NCBI RefSeq assembly: GCF_007992095.1
Contig: NZ_BJZP01000020.1
Coordinates: 1 to 64,000, forward strand
DNA length: 64,000 bases
Reading direction: 5' to 3'
Origin: Paenirhizobium naphthalenivorans
GTDB taxonomy: Bacteria; Pseudomonadota; Alphaproteobacteria; Rhizobiales; Rhizobiaceae
Below the pieces are notes generated by a model. It did no database searches. It saw nothing but the letters and a program-made list of their open reading frames with translations, and had not been told where the DNA came from. Position numbers and translations under genes: made by a program. Positions within the stretch are counted from its first letter, which is position 1, and every line of letters starts with the position of its first letter. Of the stretch, positions 52,295 to 60,517 are shown one piece after another.

Positions 52295-52951
52295 TCAGCC
52301 GGCGAAGCGAGGGAAAAGCACGTTGTTCTCCAAATGCATGTGCTCGACGAGATCTTCCGAGAACTTCTTCGCGCTGGTATAAAGGGCACGCCACGAATTG
52401 CAGGCACCATCCGGCAAGGTGAAGCCACGCGTGACATGTTCGAGTTCGGCCAGATACCCCGCCTCCACATCGTGCTCATGGCGTATCTGCGTGATCGCTT
52501 GCGTCGGCACAGCCTTTTCGTTCCGCTCCATCAACGGGAAGAGTACAGCCTCTTCGCGGCTCATATGGCCCTCGAGATCGGCCTGGATGCGCTCCAGGAG
52601 ATCGACGAGGCCGACAGGGGCCTGAGGATGGGCACCATGCACACGCTCGACTTTCTGTGCGAGTGGGATCAGCCATGCCAGTTCACTGCGGTGTGTTTCG
52701 TGGTAGCGGCTGCGCAGGTGGTCGATCAATTCCGCCGTTCCCTCCGGAGCCTCCCGATGGCTGGCAAGCATCAGCGTCTGCAACTCCGTCAGCAGCGTGT
52801 CGGGCGAAAGGCCGGCTTTTTCTGCGGCCGTGTCGATCCGTTCAGCGCCGCCGCAACAGAAGCTTATCCCGTGGCGACGAAACAGATCGGCTGCTCCTGG
52901 TACGGTTGTTGCGATCTTTCCGACTGTCTGGCTGAAATCGATATCCGTCAT
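52295..52951 (-). CDS. ytfE: Iron-sulfur cluster repair di-iron protein (YtfE/RIC/ScdA)
   Basis: This 218-residue protein has the N-terminal ScdA domain with PGAADLFRRHGISFCCGG and the C-terminal hemerythrin-like di-iron domain (HLRSRYHETHRSEL, HMSREEAVLFPLME, IRHEHDVEAGYL, HMHLENNVLFPRF). It releases NO from damaged clusters and supplies iron. The start at 52951 follows AAGGAAC. A TTGCG-N4-CGCAA box and a 16-bp inverted repeat lie about 90 bp upstream, consistent with NO-dependent control. Confidence 0.93.
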   Translation of the reverse strand: MTDIDFSQTVGKIATTVPGAADLFRRHGISFCCGGAERIDTAAEKAGLSPDTLLTELQTLMLASHREAPEGTAELIDHLRSRYHETHRSELAWLIPLAQKVERVHGAHPQAPVGLVDLLERIQADLEGHMSREEAVLFPLMERNEKAVPTQAITQIRHEHDVEAGYLAELEHVTRGFTLPDGACNSWRALYTSAKKFSEDLVEHMHLENNVLFPRFAG

Positions 52952-53023
52952 GGCCGTTCCTTCATTCATGGACCTATCGAGCCTTCGGGCTCGATCATGT
53001 CGGTGAGCTTGCAAGCGTTTCCT

Positions 53024-53068
53024 CGTCTGGTCGTTGCGCTGTCGCAAACACGGCGCAACGACCAGACG
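53024..53068. promoter_or_regulatory. NnrR-type box within 16-bp inverted repeat, ytfE promoter
   Basis: CGTCTGGTCGTTGCGC (53024-53039) is perfectly inverted at 53053-53068 across 13 nt. Nested in it is TTGCGCTGTCGCAA (53034-53047), a TTG-N8-CAA box centred 90 bp before ytfE. The region could bind two dimers or form a cruciform or leader hairpin. Confidence 0.6.
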
Positions 53069-53216
53069 GCACCAGCACGGTGCGGATCGACGACGGTCAG
53101 AGCGCGAAAGCGACATTCGTTGCCCGGGACATCCCTCTGACGCCTATCTCCCTTTGGTGGAAGCCGTGAAAGGCGGGGCAGCCGGTTGAGCTAGTTCGCC
53201 CATTACGGGGGACTGC

Positions 53217-53228
53217 GAATGATCATTC
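53217..53228. promoter_or_regulatory. Fur-like palindrome upstream of heme operon
   Basis: GAATGATCATTC, a perfect 12-bp palindrome about 100 bp before hutW. It resembles the core of Fur/Mur-type sites. In rhizobia iron control is often by RirA or Irr instead, so the binder is uncertain. Confidence 0.4.
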
Positions 53229-53323
53229 TACGGCCGGCCGCGCCCGCGCCTGGATGATGCGCACTAAAGTCAAATTCATTTATTGGAATGATTATAAGGA
53301 GATAAAAGTTGATAAAATGAATC

Positions 53324-54772
53324 ATGTTTGATCTGGAGCAAATAACTCAACTTATTGCGCCGATAAACCCAAGAGGCACTTATCCTCATTGGCAGCCAAG
53401 CTGGGCCTATCGGTTCATGACAATAGACTTCGCACCGTATTTTGCTCACATCACCGATGACCCCTTGTCGAGGGCCTTCACAGCGAGAAGGGCGGTAATG
53501 CCGTTTCGTGGTAGGAAGCGAGTGGAAGCCGATATGGTGCCGCTGCGCTGGCAAGAGATGCTCTCAAATCCTGTTGCGGGGCCATCTCGGAGCGGCAGGC
53601 TCGCCTATGTCCACATACCCTTCTGCGCCAATCACTGCCTCTTCTGCGGCTTCTATCGCAATGCTTATACGTTGCTTGCGGCCGGCGAATATGTGGATCT
53701 CGTGATCCGCGACATCGAGCGCGAGGCGGAATACGCCGCCGCCACGAGCGAGGAGATCACGGCGATCTATCTCGGTGGAGGCACCCCGAGTGCGTTGACT
53801 GCGGCCGAATTGTCCCGACTGTTGCTGACCCTGCGTCGCCATCTGCCTGTTGCTGCCGACTGCGAGATAACAGTCGAGGGCCGGATCATTCATTTCGACG
53901 ACGAGAAGGTTGTCGCATGCCTGGAGGCGGGGGCGAACCGTTTTTCCATCGGCGTCCAGAGCTTCGACACCGAGGTTCGTCGCCGCCAGGGACGGCGCGC
54001 GAGCAGGGAGGACGCGATTGCTTTTCTCGAGGGGCTGAAGCGGCATGACGGCGCGGCAATTGTGATCGACCTGATGTACGGTCTCCCCGGCCAAACGCTG
54101 GAGGTCTGGCAACGAGATCTCGCCACGGCGGCGGCAATCGCTCCTGATGGAATTGATCTCTACGGCCTCAACCTCATTCCTGGCACGCCGCTCTTCAGCG
54201 CGATCCAGGCTGGCAAATTCGCAACCGCGCCCGGCCTCGCCGATCTCGGACGATATTACCGCATCGGCAGCGATTTCCTGAACGAACGATCGTGGCGGCA
54301 GGTCAGCAACAATCATTGGGCCCGAACGTCGCTGGAACGCAATCGCTACAACCGGATGATCAAGGAAGCGGCGGATTGCCTGGCCTACGGCTCGGGCGCC
54401 GGAGGATCGCTGGGCAATCTGAGCTTTGGGCTCGCGGGAGATCTGCCGATGTTTTCCAAAGCTGTCCTGGCCGGCCAAAAGCCCATCGGCATACTTGCCT
54501 CATCTGATAGCCTGCGCCATCTCAGGGATCTGATTATCGGCAGCCTAGAGATGGGCAGGCTCGACCTGTTGGCGCTCGATCGGGCGGCAGGACAGGCGCT
54601 GAGCCTGGACCTGAGACCATTGCTGGAACAATGGTCTTCCGCCGGACTGCTGACCGTATCGGAAACGGCGATCGATCTCACCGTCGCCGGACGCTTCTGG
54701 TACGCCAACCTTATCACCGCTTTCCACGACATCATCGAGGCAAGGTTGCTGCCAGACAGCGCAGCCGCCTGA
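53324..54772 (+). CDS. hutW: Anaerobic heme-opening radical SAM methyltransferase (HutW/ChuW)
   Basis: This 482-residue HemN-family radical SAM protein has the cluster motif CANHCLFCGF (Cys103, Cys107, Cys110), YLGGGTPSAL and the HemN-type DLMYGLPGQTLEVW. The extended N-terminus and the neighbouring hutX, reductase and TonB receptor mark it as HutW/ChuW rather than HemN. The enzyme opens heme without oxygen to yield anaerobilin. A mini-frame overlaps the start. Confidence 0.85.
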   Translation: MFDLEQITQLIAPINPRGTYPHWQPSWAYRFMTIDFAPYFAHITDDPLSRAFTARRAVMPFRGRKRVEADMVPLRWQEMLSNPVAGPSRSGRLAYVHIPFCANHCLFCGFYRNAYTLLAAGEYVDLVIRDIEREAEYAAATSEEITAIYLGGGTPSALTAAELSRLLLTLRRHLPVAADCEITVEGRIIHFDDEKVVACLEAGANRFSIGVQSFDTEVRRRQGRRASREDAIAFLEGLKRHDGAAIVIDLMYGLPGQTLEVWQRDLATAAAIAPDGIDLYGLNLIPGTPLFSAIQAGKFATAPGLADLGRYYRIGSDFLNERSWRQVSNNHWARTSLERNRYNRMIKEAADCLAYGSGAGGSLGNLSFGLAGDLPMFSKAVLAGQKPIGILASSDSLRHLRDLIIGSLEMGRLDLLALDRAAGQALSLDLRPLLEQWSSAGLLTVSETAIDLTVAGRFWYANLITAFHDIIEARLLPDSAAA

Positions 54773-54801
54773 CCCTCGTCCGCACACAGAAAGGATCGGA
54801 C

Positions 54802-55335
54802 ATGAACATGAAACAGCAAGCAACGGATGCGACGGAGGTCATAAGGAACGCGATCCTGGCGAAGCCCGACGGAATCCTGGAACATCTGGCCGAGGAACAT
54901 CGCGTTTCGCTCAGGGCAGTCATCGATTGCCTGCCTGACGATAGCGCCACAGCAGTAGCCGGCGATCGTTTCATCGACGTCCTGAGCGATGTCGCCGCCT
55001 GGGGCGACATCACTTTCATCTGCCATTCGAAGGATGCCGTCGTCGAATTCTGCGGCCCGTTTCCGAAGGGGCGCATGGGCCATGGCATGTACAATCTTCA
55101 GGGTGCCAAGACGGGGCTGAGCGGTCATCTGCGGCCGGAGCGTTGCGCCGCGATCTACTTCGTTCGTCGACCGTTCATGGGCCTAGAAACAATGTCGATC
55201 CAGTTCTTCAACGCTGATGGCCAGGCCATGTTCAAGATCTATGTCGGCCGTGACGAGCAGCGTCAGTTGCGGGCCGATCAAGTGGAACATTTCGTGCGGC
55301 TGTGTGCAGAGATGGCGGCCGCTGATGCGTCATGA
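54802..55335 (+). CDS. hutX: Heme-utilisation carrier HutX/ChuX
   Basis: This 177-residue protein belongs to the HutX/ChuX family of cytoplasmic heme carriers. It has DVAAWGDITFICHSKDAVVEF, FPKGRMGHGMYNLQG and IYFVRRPFMGLETMSIQFFN. It hands heme to degradation enzymes. The start at 54802 has an AAAGGA site; the open frame extends upstream inside hutW only by chance. Confidence 0.92.
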   Translation: MNMKQQATDATEVIRNAILAKPDGILEHLAEEHRVSLRAVIDCLPDDSATAVAGDRFIDVLSDVAAWGDITFICHSKDAVVEFCGPFPKGRMGHGMYNLQGAKTGLSGHLRPERCAAIYFVRRPFMGLETMSIQFFNADGQAMFKIYVGRDEQRQLRADQVEHFVRLCAEMAAADAS

Positions 55336-56014
55336 AACGTCGCCATTGATCATTGCCGGGGCAAGCCGGGGGGTCGGTTTCATACTTGCCCAACAGGAAA
55401 GCGCAATCGGGCGCCCGGTCATGGCCTTGGTGCGCCCTTCGTCCAATGACACCCAATTGCGGGATGCCGGCATTGCGATCGTGCCAGGAGACGCGTTGTC
55501 ACCGGACGATGCGACCCGTCTCTTTGAGGAGTGCCGGAGCGATTGCGACGTCGTGTCGACGATCGGCGGCGTCTCCGCCGACGGACGCAGGGCAGACGAC
55601 GAGGGAAACATCAACTTCATCAATGCAGCAGTCAAGGCGGGAATACGCGGACGGTTCCTGCTCGTCACATCGATCGGTTGCGGGGATATGGCGCCCTTCC
55701 GCTCAGAGCGGGCGATCGCAGCATTCGGGGCTGCAGTCGATGCGAAAACCCGGGCAGAAGACTATCTGCGCGTGAGCGGCCTTTCGTGGACGATCCTGCG
55801 TCCCGGCGGTCTGAGATCGGAGCCGGGCACCGGCCGAGGTGTTCTCTCGACGGATCCCGCACTACACGGATTCATCAGCCGGTTCGACGTCGCGCAGTTG
55901 GCGCAACGCATCCTACGGGATCCCGCCACTATCGGCAGGGCTTTCGCCGCAGTCGATCAGGACGCCGCGCACAGCGTCAATCCCCTTGACCCATTTCCAC
56001 TCCAACTTTCGTAA
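55325..56014 (+). CDS. ChuY-like NAD(P)H-dependent anaerobilin reductase
   Basis: This 229-residue Rossmann protein has the nucleotide motif IIAGASRGVGFILAQ (about 8-22), then VMALVRPSS and an SDR-like SIGCGD and LRPGG. It overlaps hutX by 11 nt. The gene order HutW-HutX-SDR equals ChuW-ChuX-ChuY, in which ChuY reduces anaerobilin. That function is inferred from order and fold. Confidence 0.78.
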   Translation: MRHETSPLIIAGASRGVGFILAQQESAIGRPVMALVRPSSNDTQLRDAGIAIVPGDALSPDDATRLFEECRSDCDVVSTIGGVSADGRRADDEGNINFINAAVKAGIRGRFLLVTSIGCGDMAPFRSERAIAAFGAAVDAKTRAEDYLRVSGLSWTILRPGGLRSEPGTGRGVLSTDPALHGFISRFDVAQLAQRILRDPATIGRAFAAVDQDAAHSVNPLDPFPLQLS

Positions 56015-56022
56015 GGCGTGCC

Positions 56023-56397
56023 ATGCCAGCCAATATCCTGATGGTTATCCTGATCGCACTGCCTCAAGGCGGTGTGTCGGCCAGTTTCGTCAATGTCGAC
56101 GCTCTTGAGGAATGCGAGTCGCGTTTGGGGCGGATTAGACCTGTCCTCGAACAGGAGAGCGACACGCTTTTGCATGCTGGCTGCCATTTGAGCACGGCCC
56201 AATTCTCGTTGTTCGATCACGATCCGCCGGTCGATGCGCCGCGGTTCCCTTACGAGATCACGATCAAGGGTGCATCCGCAGAGGTCCGGCGACTCGCGGG
56301 GGGCGATGATTGCGATAGCTCGGGCGCGAACCGAGGTGAGATGGCTTTCGCGCTTTGCGTCACCTCGACCCAAGAACTCATCTCAACCGAGCAATAA
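56023..56397 (+). CDS. Small exported protein in heme operon
   Basis: This 124-residue protein has a short hydrophobic N-terminus (NILMVILIALPQGGVSA) that may be a signal peptide. It then has ECESRLGRIRPVLEQESDTLLHAGCHLS and three further cysteines or acid-rich parts. No family was recognised. It lies 8 bp after the ChuY-like gene and 50 bp before the receptor gene, so it is probably co-transcribed. Confidence 0.55.
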   Translation: MPANILMVILIALPQGGVSASFVNVDALEECESRLGRIRPVLEQESDTLLHAGCHLSTAQFSLFDHDPPVDAPRFPYEITIKGASAEVRRLAGGDDCDSSGANRGEMAFALCVTSTQELISTEQ

Positions 56398-56447
56398 TTC
56401 GGAAGTCGGCGATCTTTCAGCTTCGTTTTTCATCAAGGAGACATTTC

Positions 56448-58604
56448 ATGAATTCTTCATGGACGCATCTAGACTTTGGGGCCCGAGGTAGAGGCGGATT
56501 GCGGGCCTGCTTCTTTTTAACCTGCTCCCTTCTGGCGTTGGAGCCGGCTTTGGCCGATGAGGACGACACGACTTGGCTCGACACCATCACCGTGGTGGGG
56601 ACCAAGACTGCGCGATCCGTCAAGGACAATCCGCGATCCGTAACAGTTGTCACCGCCAAAGATATCGAACGTGAAACCACCAGCGGGATTGCCGAACTGC
56701 TCAGGGATGTCCCAGGCGTTGAGGTTGCGGACGATTCCGTTGCCGGGATGAAGCGGCTGAGAATTCGTGGCGAGAGCTCGCGTCGGGTGACGATCCTGGT
56801 GGACGGCCAGGAAATCACCGATCATAGTACCTATGGTACGCCCCTTCTGATCGACCCGGCGACCGTCGAGCGCATCGAGGTGGTTCGTGGTCCCTCGTCG
56901 GTTCTCTACGGCGCCAAGGCGATCGGTGGTGTGGTCAACATCACCACCAAGGGCGGCGCTGAAAAGCCATTCCAAGTCGAGGCTGGAGGCTCCTACTCCT
57001 CGGGTTCCGATGGTTGGCAGAGTTGGGCCGCGGTGTCGGGAAGCAAGAACGCCTTTGACTACCGATTGTCTGGTTCCCTCGATGAAAACGGCGACCGCGC
57101 GGTTCCCAAGGGGCAGTATTCCTCCACCGGGGAACTGGAGGGCTCCTCCTACAGCAGCGACAATCTTTACGGCCATATCGGCTATCGGTTCGGCGAGCAG
57201 GAAAACCACTATCTGGCACTGAAGTTCGAGCAGCATCGACTGGAGAGTGAGGGGTGGCCGGGCGAATTGTCGTCCTCTGTCGAGGCCTTCAAGATCGACC
57301 TGCCCAAGAGAGACAGGCGCAAGGTCGGGCTTTACTATGATGGCGACGATATTAGTGACACGATCGCCAAGATCCATGTAGATGTTTTCTATCAGACCAT
57401 AGACCGCCTGTTTATCAATGACGTCACGACATCGGCCGGGGCGGGGCGAACGGTGGCGGTAAAATCGACATCCGACGATACGATCACGGATTATGGTCTC
57501 AACACGCAGATCGATCTCGACCTCATCGACGGTCATCACACAATCGTCGGATTGCAGTATCTCTCCGACAGTCTGGAAACGGACAAGACCTCCGATATTA
57601 CGATGACCGGATATGCTCCCTTCCCGGTCACGGTAAGCAGCAGTTCCTTCGACAAGGCCCATATCGATACCTATTCCGTCTATGCGCAAGACGAATGGCA
57701 ATTGACAGATACGGTAATGCTGACCGCGGGCACGCGACTTTATCACAGCCAAATTGGCCTGGATGAGACGACCGTGGCGGCCCGTAGTGATTTCGATGAC
57801 CGAAGTGACACGCGCCTGTTGTCATCGCTCGGGGCGACCTGGAAGCCGGTCGAGACCACGACACTTCGCGCCAGCTATTCGCAGGGCTACATCACGCCGA
57901 CGCTTCTGCAGATGTTTAGTTCGACGACCGCTGGCGGGCAAGGAACGACCTACGGCAATCCCGAACTGGATCCGGAACAGTCACAGAATTTCGAAATTGG
58001 CGCGCGCTATGAGGATGCTGGCCTCGCGCTAGACGCGGCTGCATTCTATTCCATGGCCAAGGACTACATCACAACGACGCGGTGCGTCACAGTTACGACC
58101 TATTGCCTGACCACGGGAACCACGTCGTCCCCGTCGTCCATCTACATCAACGCGGACAAGGCCAATACGTTCGGCATCGAATTGCTTGCCGAGTACGAGC
58201 TTCAAGACAGCGGCTTTACGCCTTATGTCAGCGGTACCTGGATCCGTCGAGAGCTAGAACATGCCGATTTTTCAACCTACAATAGCGACACGCCGATGCT
58301 TTCCGGTCGAGTCGGTATCCGGTATGAAGGCGAGTGGCAGGATCATCCGATCTGGGCTGATCTTTTTGTCCGAGCCGCGACCGAAGACAAGCAGACCTAC
58401 CAGAGTGGAACAAGCCTGGTTACTGAAACGCTTCCCGGCTGGGGAACGCTGAACTTCGCCTTCGGCGGCAACATCGGCGAGGACAATAATGTGACCTATG
58501 CCGTTCGCTTCAACAACATTCTTGACAAGGAGTATCGGCCTTCGTTTGGGGAATTGCCCGGCTACGGTCGGAGCATCGAGGTGTCGGCGCGCGTGGCCTT
58601 CTGA
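56448..58604 (+). CDS. TonB-dependent heme/hemoglobin-type receptor
   Basis: This 718-residue outer-membrane receptor has a signal peptide (LRACFFLTCSLLALEPALA), a TonB box-like DTITVVGTKTARS, the plug (IAELLRDVPGVEVADDS, VRGPSSVLYGAKAIGGVVNITTKG) and a barrel ending in SARVAF. The start at 56448 follows AAGGAG. Its position with hutW/hutX indicates heme uptake, though the FRAP/NPDL heme-receptor motif is weak (YGNPELDPEQS). Confidence 0.87.
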   Translation: MNSSWTHLDFGARGRGGLRACFFLTCSLLALEPALADEDDTTWLDTITVVGTKTARSVKDNPRSVTVVTAKDIERETTSGIAELLRDVPGVEVADDSVAGMKRLRIRGESSRRVTILVDGQEITDHSTYGTPLLIDPATVERIEVVRGPSSVLYGAKAIGGVVNITTKGGAEKPFQVEAGGSYSSGSDGWQSWAAVSGSKNAFDYRLSGSLDENGDRAVPKGQYSSTGELEGSSYSSDNLYGHIGYRFGEQENHYLALKFEQHRLESEGWPGELSSSVEAFKIDLPKRDRRKVGLYYDGDDISDTIAKIHVDVFYQTIDRLFINDVTTSAGAGRTVAVKSTSDDTITDYGLNTQIDLDLIDGHHTIVGLQYLSDSLETDKTSDITMTGYAPFPVTVSSSSFDKAHIDTYSVYAQDEWQLTDTVMLTAGTRLYHSQIGLDETTVAARSDFDDRSDTRLLSSLGATWKPVETTTLRASYSQGYITPTLLQMFSSTTAGGQGTTYGNPELDPEQSQNFEIGARYEDAGLALDAAAFYSMAKDYITTTRCVTVTTYCLTTGTTSSPSSIYINADKANTFGIELLAEYELQDSGFTPYVSGTWIRRELEHADFSTYNSDTPMLSGRVGIRYEGEWQDHPIWADLFVRAATEDKQTYQSGTSLVTETLPGWGTLNFAFGGNIGEDNNVTYAVRFNNILDKEYRPSFGELPGYGRSIEVSARVAF

Positions 58605-58623
58605 CACACGTACCAAACTGCGG

Positions 58624-58651
58624 CATCCCGAGTATTAGGTGGCTCGGGATG
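58624..58651. terminator. Stem-loop after TonB receptor gene
   Basis: CATCCCGAG-N10-CTCGGGATG is a perfect 9-bp stem 20 bp after the receptor stop. No T-run follows. It could be a terminator or an mRNA 3' stabiliser. Confidence 0.5.
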
Positions 58652-58753
58652 ATCCTGCCGCGCGCCACGGACCCGGTGCTCCGCGGCATGTTTGATTGCG
58701 AGCAGGGGCGCTGGTGGAGTGCCATCAGAAATACCTTCAAATAATTGTCCAGA

Positions 58754-58769
58754 TTTGCGCTGGCGCAAA
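58754..58769. promoter_or_regulatory. NnrR/DNR-type box upstream of FTR1 operon
   Basis: TTTGCGCTGGCGCAAA, the most symmetric of the seven boxes (7 + 2 + 7). It is centred about 114 bp before the imelysin gene. Confidence 0.65.
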
Positions 58770-58875
58770 GATCTCGACCACTGCAGTTGATAAGCATTCG
58801 CAACTGGCGTTTCGCGCCTGACGCGTCACGGCTGCCCCATTCAACGCAAGAGCATTTTCACAAAAGGAAACCGCC

Positions 58876-59931
58876 ATGGTCATGCGCAAATCGGTCCTCG
58901 TACTTGTACTCTCATCGGCCCTGTCGGCGCCGTGCGCCGCCCTCGCGGCGGATAATGCGGAGAGCCGCGGTCTTGCGAATGTGAAGCAGTTCACGCTGGA
59001 TCATAATCGCCGGCTGGTGGCTCAGGCGGAGTTGCTGGACGCCGCGCTGGCAGACTATGCCGGCGTGATCGCCGGTCATAGCGATGATTACGCGGCCGCC
59101 TGGGCGGCCGAGGGTGCGCGTCTCGCCAAGCAGGTCGCTGCCATTCGAACCCTGTGGCTTGAGGCATCGAACCAGTATGAGACGGTCGAGGGCATTGTCG
59201 CGGGCATCCCCTCGACGGCAAAGTATGACCTGATCCTCGACGCCGGTAATCCGGGTTCGGAAGCCGAGGACGTCGCCGAGTACGATCTCAAGCTGCCCGA
59301 CGGGACCGTGCTTCAGCGCCCCGGCAACCTGTTCCACGGGATCACCGAGCCACTGTTCTGGGGTATGAACGAAGCGGACATCAAGCTTCCGGCGGATCTC
59401 GACGGTGATGGTAAGATCACCCGCGGCGAAATGCTGTTTGATGCCAATCTCGGCCAGGGTGCGGGTCAAGCACTCGTCCATTGGGCCAAGGCGCTCGAGA
59501 CAGACATGGCCGCCTGGACTCCCAATCGCGAGGATGCCTTCACCTCCGTCGTCGTCATGACCCCGACGGTGGGTGACTATTTCGGCGAGTGGAAGGAATC
59601 GCAATTCATCACCGGTGAGATCGGCGCTTTCGTAGCCCAAAGCCGCCTGACGGATGTGCAGGGCATCATGAATGGTTGCCGCAAAATGTATTCCGAGGCG
59701 ATTTCGCCGGTGGTTGCCGCCGGCGACGGTGATCTCGACGCGCGGATCAAGGCAGGTTTCGAGGAACTGCTGACGCTGGTCGACGACACGCATGCGCGGG
59801 AGGCGTCCGGCACCAAGTTTGGGGTCGAGGAGGCCGACGCGCTGGGCAACGAGGCGCAGGACATCGCCGACCGGATTGTCGCCATGATCCTGCAGGCTGC
59901 CGCGAAATCCGGCGTCAATATCAACGGATGA
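58876..59931 (+). CDS. Imelysin-family (M75/EfeO-like) periplasmic protein
   Basis: This 351-residue protein has a signal peptide (VLVLVLSSALSAPCAALA). The mature part is an imelysin fold with LWLEASNQYETVEGI and GITEPLFWGMNEADI. Residues 174-185 (DLDGDGKITRGE) form a textbook EF-hand loop, which is not standard in EfeO proteins. It lacks the EfeO cupredoxin domain. As first gene of an operon with FTR1 it probably delivers iron to the permease. AAAAGGA lies upstream of the start. Confidence 0.82.
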   Translation: MVMRKSVLVLVLSSALSAPCAALAADNAESRGLANVKQFTLDHNRRLVAQAELLDAALADYAGVIAGHSDDYAAAWAAEGARLAKQVAAIRTLWLEASNQYETVEGIVAGIPSTAKYDLILDAGNPGSEAEDVAEYDLKLPDGTVLQRPGNLFHGITEPLFWGMNEADIKLPADLDGDGKITRGEMLFDANLGQGAGQALVHWAKALETDMAAWTPNREDAFTSVVVMTPTVGDYFGEWKESQFITGEIGAFVAQSRLTDVQGIMNGCRKMYSEAISPVVAAGDGDLDARIKAGFEELLTLVDDTHAREASGTKFGVEEADALGNEAQDIADRIVAMILQAAAKSGVNING

Positions 59932-60010
59932 CCACGGAATGGGCAATGCGCGGCCGGCCGGATGTGCCGGCCGCCGGGACTGGATGTCGATGACAAGACT
60001 CGGAACCTCG

Positions 60011-60517
60011 ATGAAAGCAGACTGGCCGCGATCCGCAATGGTTCGCGGCGACAAACTGCCTGTCGTTCGCCATGCGTCGCTGTTGAGCCTGATGTTCGCG
60101 GTTCTGTTGGGCACGGGCGTGTACATCGAATTCCTCGCCGGCTGGAACTGGAACGCCGGGGAGGCGGTCCTCCTGCTTCACATCGTTCTGGGGCTCGTCT
60201 TCGCCGCTATGTTCCTGTTCTGGATCGGCGCGCATGTGCGGCGGGGACTGCCGAAAAGCCAGCGTCCTCTGTTCACATGGCTCAGTTGGATGCTCCTGGC
60301 TACCTACGCCCTCGTCGTTGTCACCGGGGTGGTTATGATCATTCCGTCGGCAATGTTTTTCGCCGGCTGGAGCTGGTTCTGGCGGTTCGAGACGACGCAT
60401 CTCCTCACCCTGGTCCATCTCTGGAGCGCACTGGCCGCTACCGCCGGTCTCATCGCGCATCTCTATCTGCGGCACTGGCATAAGCCGGCTTCTGTGACGG
60501 GAGGGGCTTCGTCATGA
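60011..60517 (+). CDS. Cytochrome b561-type membrane protein
   Basis: This 168-residue protein has four hydrophobic helices with histidines suited to two b-hemes (VRHASLL, LLLHIVLG, THLLTLVHLWSA, LIAHLYLRHWH). It resembles the cytochrome b subunits of membrane-bound dehydrogenases. The start is uncertain (59984 also possible). The stop overlaps the multiheme gene by 4 nt, so the two very likely pass electrons between quinone and the periplasm. Confidence 0.75.
   Translation: MKADWPRSAMVRGDKLPVVRHASLLSLMFAVLLGTGVYIEFLAGWNWNAGEAVLLLHIVLGLVFAAMFLFWIGAHVRRGLPKSQRPLFTWLSWMLLATYALVVVTGVVMIIPSAMFFAGWSWFWRFETTHLLTLVHLWSALAATAGLIAHLYLRHWHKPASVTGGASS

Larger units (their letters stand above)
52952..53323. 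other. ytfE-hutW divergent intergenic region
   Basis: 372 bp. It holds the ytfE box and long inverted repeat (53024-53068) on the left and the GAATGATCATTC palindrome (53217-53228) nearer hutW. The last 50 bp are AT-rich with AAGGAG at about 53299, followed by a mini-frame (MNHV, stop) overlapping the hutW start. Confidence 0.5.

Noticed and set aside
53324..54772. HemN coproporphyrinogen dehydrogenase
   Set aside because: The neighbours hutX, ChuY-like reductase and TonB receptor, and the extended N-terminus, favour HutW/ChuW.
58912..60126. 404-codon minus-strand frame
   Set aside because: Antisense to the imelysin and cytochrome b genes; no motif, no ribosome site.
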